DNA from: Gemmatimonadota bacterium | GTDB taxonomy: Bacteria > Gemmatimonadota > Gemmatimonadetes > Gemmatimonadales > Gemmatimonadaceae | Reading direction: 5' to 3' | NCBI GenBank assembly: GCA_003222065.1 | Contig: QHUV01000082.1 | Coordinates: 1 to 13,085 of the forward strand | Length of the DNA: 13,085 bases | Part shown: one piece after another, positions 8,769 to 13,085 of the stretch | Layout: every line of letters starts with the position of its first letter | Position numbering within the stretch: the stretch's first letter is position 1 | Translations under genes and position numbers: made by a program | Notes under the pieces: model-generated | Databases searched by the model: none | Told to the model about the DNA's origin: nothing | The model's input: the letters and a program-made list of their open reading frames with translations, nothing else

Positions 8769-10127
8769 ATGAACAAAAAGAGAATCGCAGCGGCAGCAGC
8801 CGTCGTCGTGGTCGCTGCCAGTAGCGTCGCGATGTACCGCCGAGCCGATGCGACTCAGGCTCCGGCCTACCGGTTCGCGGCCGTTACACGCGGGAATCTG
8901 GAGGCGACCGTATCGGCGACGGGTGCGCTCAGCGCCGTCACGACGGTGCAGGTCGGCACCCAGGTGTCGGGGCAGATTTCAGCGATTTACGCCGACTTCA
9001 ATCAGAAAGTGAAGAAGGGCCAACTCCTCGCCCGCATCGATCCAACGTTGCAACAGCAAGCGGTGCAGGACGCGCAAGCCGGTGTGGAGCGCTCGCAATC
9101 GCAGTACACGATGGCGAAGCAAGAATATGACCGTGAGAAGACGCTCTTCGACTCGAAGGTGATCACGGCGACCGAGTTTGGGACGGCGCAATCGAATTAT
9201 GAAGTTGGTAAAGCCAACCTGAAATCAGCGCAGATCGCCCTCGATAAAGCGAAGCAGAACCTCGCGTACACGAACATCTACGCCCCGATCGACGGCGTGA
9301 TCGTCGAGCGCACGGTGGATGTTGGGCAGACGGTGGCAGCGAGTCTATCCGCGCCGGAGCTGTTCCTGATCGCGAACGATCTGTCGGAGATGCAGATCCT
9401 CGCGAAGGTGGACGAGAGTGACATCGGCCAAATCGCGGTTGGCCAGCCGGTGACGTTCACGGTCCAGGCATATCCGAATCGGAGCTTCACGGGCACGGTG
9501 CAACAGGTGCGGCTGCAGTCGACGACGCAAGACAACGTCGTGAACTATACGACGGTGATCTCCGTGTCCAATGTCGATGGCAAGCTGCTGCCTGGTATGA
9601 CCGCGACGGTGCAGTTCCTCACCGGCTCGGCGAAGAACGCGCTACTCGTACCTAACGCCGCGCTGCGGTTCCGAGCGACGCCGGAGATGATGGCGGAAGT
9701 CGGAATAAAGACGAGGAGCGTGACTGCGAACGGCGCAACTGCTGGGAGCGCGGCTGCCAACGGCGCGGCTGCCAACGGCGCGGCTGCTAACGGCGCGACT
9801 GCCAACGGCGGAACTGCCAACGCCGCTCAGAGATCCGCCGCGGCCGGCGGCTCACGGGGTGGATACTCACCTAACGGGGCAGCGCGTACCGGTGGCATGC
9901 TCTGGTATCTCGATAAGACTGGTAAGCTCGCCGTGGCACGGGTGAAGACCGGTCTCACCGACGGCCAGACCACTGAGATTACGCCGCGCGACAGCACGAC
10001 TGTGCAGGCGGGAGTTCAAGTGATCATCGGCAGCAATGCAACGACGACCACGAGCACATCGAGCGCGAGCTCCGCGAATCCGCTCCAGCCACAAAGTGGC
10101 GCCCGGCGCGGGCCTGGAGGGTTCTAA
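8769..10127 (+). CDS. macA: MacA/HlyD-family periplasmic adaptor of an ABC efflux system
   Basis: Periplasmic membrane-fusion protein of 452 residues that links an inner-membrane ABC transporter to an outer-membrane channel. It has an N-terminal membrane anchor (about 5-23). The lipoyl half-motifs are at about 58-90 (VQVGTQVSGQI, KKGQLLARID) and 168-200 (TNIYAPIDGVIVERTVDVGQ), around an alpha-hairpin at about 95-165. The beta-barrel (about 205-300) includes LPGMTATVQF and VPNAALRF. Between the barrel and the membrane-proximal domain (about 377-420, GMLWYLDKTGKLAVARVKTGLTDG) there is an inserted low-complexity linker of seven TANGA/AANGA-type pentapeptides (319-353) plus a Gly/Ser stretch. The C-terminal tail is Thr/Ser-rich. 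Start ATG 8769 follows GAGGGA. It is the first gene of the operon, with the ATPase start two bases after its stop. Confidence 0.92.
   Translation: MNKKRIAAAAAVVVVAASSVAMYRRADATQAPAYRFAAVTRGNLEATVSATGALSAVTTVQVGTQVSGQISAIYADFNQKVKKGQLLARIDPTLQQQAVQDAQAGVERSQSQYTMAKQEYDREKTLFDSKVITATEFGTAQSNYEVGKANLKSAQIALDKAKQNLAYTNIYAPIDGVIVERTVDVGQTVAASLSAPELFLIANDLSEMQILAKVDESDIGQIAVGQPVTFTVQAYPNRSFTGTVQQVRLQSTTQDNVVNYTTVISVSNVDGKLLPGMTATVQFLTGSAKNALLVPNAALRFRATPEMMAEVGIKTRSVTANGATAGSAAANGAAANGAAANGATANGGTANAAQRSAAAGGSRGGYSPNGAARTGGMLWYLDKTGKLAVARVKTGLTDGQTTEITPRDSTTVQAGVQVIIGSNATTTTSTSSASSANPLQPQSGARRGPGGF
9723..9827 (+). repeat. 15-bp in-frame minisatellite in the adaptor gene (seven units)
   Basis: Seven 15-base units follow without interruption, with core form GCTGCCAACGGCGCG, encoding TANGA, TAGSA, AANGA, AANGA, AANGA, TANGG and TANAA. 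Units three and four are identical and the others differ by a few bases. The 15-base period keeps the frame, so copy number can change without breaking the protein. The product is a flexible, uncharged linker. Confidence 0.85.
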
Positions 10128-10129
10128 TC

Positions 10130-10924
10130 ATGTCAAACGAGAACACAATCGGCGTGCCGGTCATCGACATCCACGGTGCGAAGAAAATCTACAAGACGGG
10201 AACGAACGAGGTCGCGGCCCTCAAGGGAATCGACCTCACCGTTAGGCAGGGCGAGCTCGTGGCGATCATGGGCTCGTCAGGCTCCGGGAAGTCGACGCTG
10301 ATGAACATCCTTGGCTGCCTCGACGTGCCGACCGAGGGGACATACACCCTCGACGGAACGCGCGTCGAAGGGCTGACGAGGAATCAGCTGGCCGACATTC
10401 GCAATCAAAAGCTCGGCTTCGTCTTTCAAGGATTCAATCTGCTGGCTCGTACTACCGCACTGGATAATGTGGAATTGCCACTGCTGTACGACCGCACGGG
10501 CGCGAAGAAAAACACGAGGGAGCTGGCGACGCGCGCGCTCGAACGGGTTGGTCTGGGCGATCGGCTCGATCACCAGCCGAGCGAGCTCTCCGGCGGACAG
10601 CAGCAGCGCGTCGCGATCGCGCGAGCGCTCGTCACGCAGCCGCGGTTGCTGCTCGCCGATGAGCCGACGGGCAACCTGGATAGCCGCACGTCGGTGGAGG
10701 TGATGGCGCTCTTTCAGGAATTGAACGCGCAGGGGATCACGATTCTCATCGTGACGCACGAGCCGGACGTCGCGCAGTACGCGACGCGGATCGTGGAAGT
10801 GCGCGACGGGCGTATTCGCCGCGACCATCCGGTCGAGCGGCGGCGCACTGCCGTGGAAGATCTACGCAACATCGACGCCGACGCCGTCATCGACGTGCAG
10901 GCGGAGCGGGCGGAGGCAGCATGA
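10130..10924 (+). CDS. macB: MacB/LolD-type ABC transporter ATPase
   Basis: ATP-binding subunit of 264 residues for an FtsX-type export or mechanotransmission ABC system. It shows Walker [10 protein letters not shown] (48-56), the Q-loop Q100 in [10 protein letters not shown], signature LSGGQQQR (153-160), Walker [13 protein letters not shown] (173-184, E178 catalytic) and switch H210 in VTHEPD. The [11 protein letters not shown] form is typical of the MacB/LolD/FtsE class. A charged C-terminal extension (about 230-264, [16 protein letters not shown]) goes beyond the usual ATPase end. GGAGGG at 10116-10121 is its ribosome-binding site. Its stop codon overlaps the permease start (ATGA at 10921-10924), so the two are translationally coupled. 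In E. coli both parts are one MacB polypeptide; here they are separate, as in Bacillus YknY/YknZ. A CGTTAGGC motif at 10240-10247 encodes V-R. Confidence 0.93.
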   Translation: MSNENTIGVPVIDIHGAKKIYKTGTNEVAALKGIDLTVRQGELVAIMGSSGSGKSTLMNILGCLDVPTEGTYTLDGTRVEGLTRNQLADIRNQKLGFVFQGFNLLARTTALDNVELPLLYDRTGAKKNTRELATRALERVGLGDRLDHQPSELSGGQQQRVAIARALVTQPRLLLADEPTGNLDSRTSVEVMALFQELNAQGITILIVTHEPDVAQYATRIVEVRDGRIRRDHPVERRRTAVEDLRNIDADAVIDVQAERAEAA

Positions 10925-12138
10925 AACAGCAAACGTTACTCAAGCTGGCATCGCAGAGCATCCTCAAGAACAAGATGCGGACGCTCCTGACGATGCTGGG
11001 TATCGTCATCGGCGTCGGCGCGGTGATCGTGATGGTCGCGATCGGTAACGGCGCGCAGGCCCGCATTCAGGAGCAGATCAATAGTCTCGGGACGAACGTC
11101 ATCATGATCATGCCGGGCTCGACGCAGCAGGGCGGCGCGAGCCAGGGCGCGGGCACTTTCAACCGCCTAACGGTCGACGACGCCGATAAGGTGAAACGCG
11201 AAGCGACGACATTGGCAGCCGTATCGCCGGTGATTCAGACGCGAACGCAGGTCATTGGCGGAAATGGCAACTGGCGCACCCAGATCAACGGTGTCTCTAC
11301 CGATTATCTCACGATCCGTGACTGGAGCGTCGCCAGCGGGGCGCTGTTCAGCGACAACGACGTGAAGTCGATACGGAAGGTCGCGGTGCTCGGCGCGACG
11401 GTGGCGGAGAATCTGTTCCCCGGCGGAGACCCCGTCGGCGCGCAGGTGCAGCTTGGGCACGTCCCTTTTCAGGTCATAGGTGTGCTCGCGAAAAAAGGTC
11501 AGAACGCGGCGGGCAACGACCAGGACGACGTGGTGCTCGTGCCATACACGACGGCGCAAGCGCGGCTGAGCGGATTCGTTAGGCTCGGTCAGATTCTGGC
11601 GAGCACGTATTCGTCCAGCGACATCCCGGCGGCGCAAGACGAGATCAAGGGCATCATGCGCGAGTCGCACAAGCTCGGCGACTCCGCCGATGACGACTTC
11701 ACGATCCGCAATCAGAATGAGCTCGCCGACGCGGCGTCGTCGACGACGAAAGTGATGACGTACCTGCTCGCGGCGATCGCTTCGGTGTCCCTTGTCGTGG
11801 GCGGCATCGGCATCATGAATATCATGCTCGTCTCGGTGACGGAGCGGACACGAGAGATTGGTATTCGCATGGCCATCGGCGCGCGGGGCTCCGACGTGCT
11901 GACGCAGTTTCTCGTCGAGAGCATCGTCATGAGCGTGGCCGGGGGCATCATCGGGTTGTTGGTGGGATTCGGTGGCGCGGCCTTGCTCGGACACCTCACC
12001 GGGTGGAGCACGTCGACACCGCCGATCGCGGTGGCGATTGCTGTTGGCTTCTCGGCAGCGGTGGGCATGTTCTTTGGGTATTACCCGGCTCGTAAGGCAG
12101 CGGCGCTGAATCCGATTCAGGCGCTTCGATACGAATAA
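10921..12138 (+). CDS. MacB/FtsX-type ABC transporter permease
   Basis: Inner-membrane subunit of 405 residues. TM1 is at about 20-42, after a basic cytoplasmic start (SILKNKMRTLLTMLGIVIGV). The large periplasmic MacB-PCD domain (about 45-275) includes GTNVIMIMPGS, VAVLGATVAENLF and DDVVLVPYTTAQ. The C-terminal FtsX domain (about 280-400) has three helices and the coupling loop ERTREIGIRMAIGAR (308-322), ending GYYPARKAAALNPIQALRYE. All family landmarks are present and the length is normal for the stand-alone permease. The start ATG 10921 overlaps the ATPase stop and follows GGAGG. With the adaptor and ATPase it should form a tripartite pump for a macrolide-like, peptide, lipid or siderophore cargo; the sequence does not show which. 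Two RCCTAACG motifs (11165-11172 and 11577-11584) are encoded as L-T and V-R. Confidence 0.93.
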   Translation: MKQQTLLKLASQSILKNKMRTLLTMLGIVIGVGAVIVMVAIGNGAQARIQEQINSLGTNVIMIMPGSTQQGGASQGAGTFNRLTVDDADKVKREATTLAAVSPVIQTRTQVIGGNGNWRTQINGVSTDYLTIRDWSVASGALFSDNDVKSIRKVAVLGATVAENLFPGGDPVGAQVQLGHVPFQVIGVLAKKGQNAAGNDQDDVVLVPYTTAQARLSGFVRLGQILASTYSSSDIPAAQDEIKGIMRESHKLGDSADDDFTIRNQNELADAASSTTKVMTYLLAAIASVSLVVGGIGIMNIMLVSVTERTREIGIRMAIGARGSDVLTQFLVESIVMSVAGGIIGLLVGFGGAALLGHLTGWSTSTPPIAVAIAVGFSAAVGMFFGYYPARKAAALNPIQALRYE

Positions 12139-12163
12139 CGCTGATTCATCTGAGGACTCTTCC

Positions 12164-13085
12164 ATGTGTGCAGTACATAGATACCAACGATTCGGCACGG
12201 CTGTTGTCGCGGCCATTCTCGCGGCGGCGAGCGTCACGAGCCGACTCGACGCCCAGCAGCCCGCGACGGCGGCGTCGACGCCATCAGCGGTCATCACGTT
12301 CGATCAGGCGCTCAAGCTGGCGCTCACCCAGAACACGGGCATCAAGCAAGCACAGAATACCGCGGCGCTGAATAGCGCGGCCGTCGCGCAGTCGAAGCTG
12401 GCGTTCCTCCCGAATCTGAGCATCAGCGCGAATACGGGGCAGACGTACGGCAACAGCTTCAATACGACCGACGGCACGCTCGCCAGCACGACGACGAATA
12501 CGCTCAACGCGGGGTTGTCGTCGAGCGTGACGCTGTTCGACGGGATGAGAAACGTCGCAAACCTGAAGAGTGCACAACTCGGCGAGCGTGCCGGTGAACA
12601 GGATCTGACGCGCGCGAAGCAAACCGCGGTATTCACCGTGGCGTCGAACTTCCTGTCACTCGTTACGCAGCAGCAACAGCTTGCCGTGCAGCGGCAGAAT
12701 CTCGCGGCGCAGGAGGCACTGGAGAATCAGATCAGTCAGTTCGTGAAGGCGGGCTCGCGGCCGGTCTCGGACCTCTATCAGCAACAGGCCAGCGTCGCCA
12801 GCGCGCGCGCCGGCGTCGTGACGTCACAGAATGCCGTCGAGCTGGCGAAGGTCGATCTGATCCAGACCCTGCAGCTCAATCCCCGTGGCACCTACGACTT
12901 CCAGGCACCAGCGATGCCTAACGCGTCAGCCGCGAGTGCGAGCTTCAGCCTCGACTCGCTGTTCGATCGGGCATTCGCGCAGCGCCCCGACCTCGGCGCG
13001 AACGCGTCACGAGTCGACGCGGCCCAGCAGGACGTCAAGGCAGCAAGCGCGAGCAAGTGGCCGACGATCTCGCTGACCGGCGGAT
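12164..13085 (+). CDS. TolC-family outer-membrane efflux channel (3' end beyond the window)
   Basis: The first 307 codons of an outer-membrane factor; the stop lies past 13085. Start ATG 12164 has GAGG eight bases upstream and is 25 bases after the permease stop. A signal peptide (about 1-30, hydrophobic core TAVVAAILAAASV, probable cleavage LDA-QQ) is followed by the first OEP repeat, with ITFDQALKLALTQN, AAVAQSKLAFLPNLSISANTG and a beta-strand region leading to LSSSVTLFDG. Coiled-coil helices rich in Gln and Ala come next (VASNFLSLVTQQQQLAVQRQ, VKAGSRPVSDLYQQQ). The second repeat begins at about SLDSLFDRAFAQRPDLGAN. As the last visible gene of the operon it supplies the channel for the adaptor/ATPase/permease pump. 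A typical relative has about 430-500 residues, so roughly a third is missing from view. Confidence 0.92.
   Translation, partial: MCAVHRYQRFGTAVVAAILAAASVTSRLDAQQPATAASTPSAVITFDQALKLALTQNTGIKQAQNTAALNSAAVAQSKLAFLPNLSISANTGQTYGNSFNTTDGTLASTTTNTLNAGLSSSVTLFDGMRNVANLKSAQLGERAGEQDLTRAKQTAVFTVASNFLSLVTQQQQLAVQRQNLAAQEALENQISQFVKAGSRPVSDLYQQQASVASARAGVVTSQNAVELAKVDLIQTLQLNPRGTYDFQAPAMPNASAASASFSLDSLFDRAFAQRPDLGANASRVDAAQQDVKAASASKWPTISLTGG

Noticed and set aside
11167..12297. 376-residue open frame antisense to the permease
   Set aside because: His/Arg-rich shadow of a GC-rich gene with strong FtsX homology on the other strand; no recognisable domain.

Overview
The window comes from a GC-rich Gram-negative soil-type bacterium. 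Three things point to Gemmatimonadota, although I cannot run a search to confirm it: the carboxypeptidase-regulatory-domain TonB receptor, the LytS-like kinase / LytTR regulator pair of a type I associate with that phylum, and the ECF sigma factor coupled to a short Ser/Thr kinase. There are no tRNA or rRNA genes, insertion sequences or CRISPR arrays.

Left part (1-5178, all minus strand). Reading right to left there is an ECF-type sigma factor (5178-4459), a membrane-anchored Ser/Thr protein kinase that starts 2 bases after the sigma stop (4456-3461), a 123-residue four-helix membrane protein (3407-3036), and, after a 285-base structured gap, a complete 898-residue TonB-dependent receptor (2750-54). 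The sigma factor and kinase look like one translationally coupled signalling unit.

Middle part (5179-8541). Two broken genes lie here. An NRAMP-family metal-ion transporter on the plus strand (5375-6648) is split by a frame change and has lost the segment that should encode transmembrane helix 6. A LytS-type sensor histidine kinase on the minus strand (8541-7563) is split by a stop and frame change at 8075-8085 and has lost the linker and the phospho-acceptor histidine segment. Its partner LytTR response regulator (7554-6751) is intact. The ends of the transporter and the regulator converge on a large imperfect hairpin built from an 18-bp repeat (6645-6756).

Right part (8769-13085, plus strand). 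This is a compact MacAB-TolC-like efflux operon: a periplasmic adaptor with a seven-copy pentapeptide repeat linker, a separate ABC ATPase, an overlapping FtsX/MacB-type permease, and a TolC-like outer-membrane channel cut by the window edge. It is divergent from the kinase/regulator pair, which is therefore its natural candidate regulator. The ATPase and permease of E. coli MacB are here two genes.

Across the window, the non-palindromic octamer RCCTAACG (complement CGTTAGGY) occurs 14 times on both strands, mostly inside genes and often using codons that are rare here (TTA, CTA, AGG). No gene function explains it, and it is the most unexpected signal in the window.
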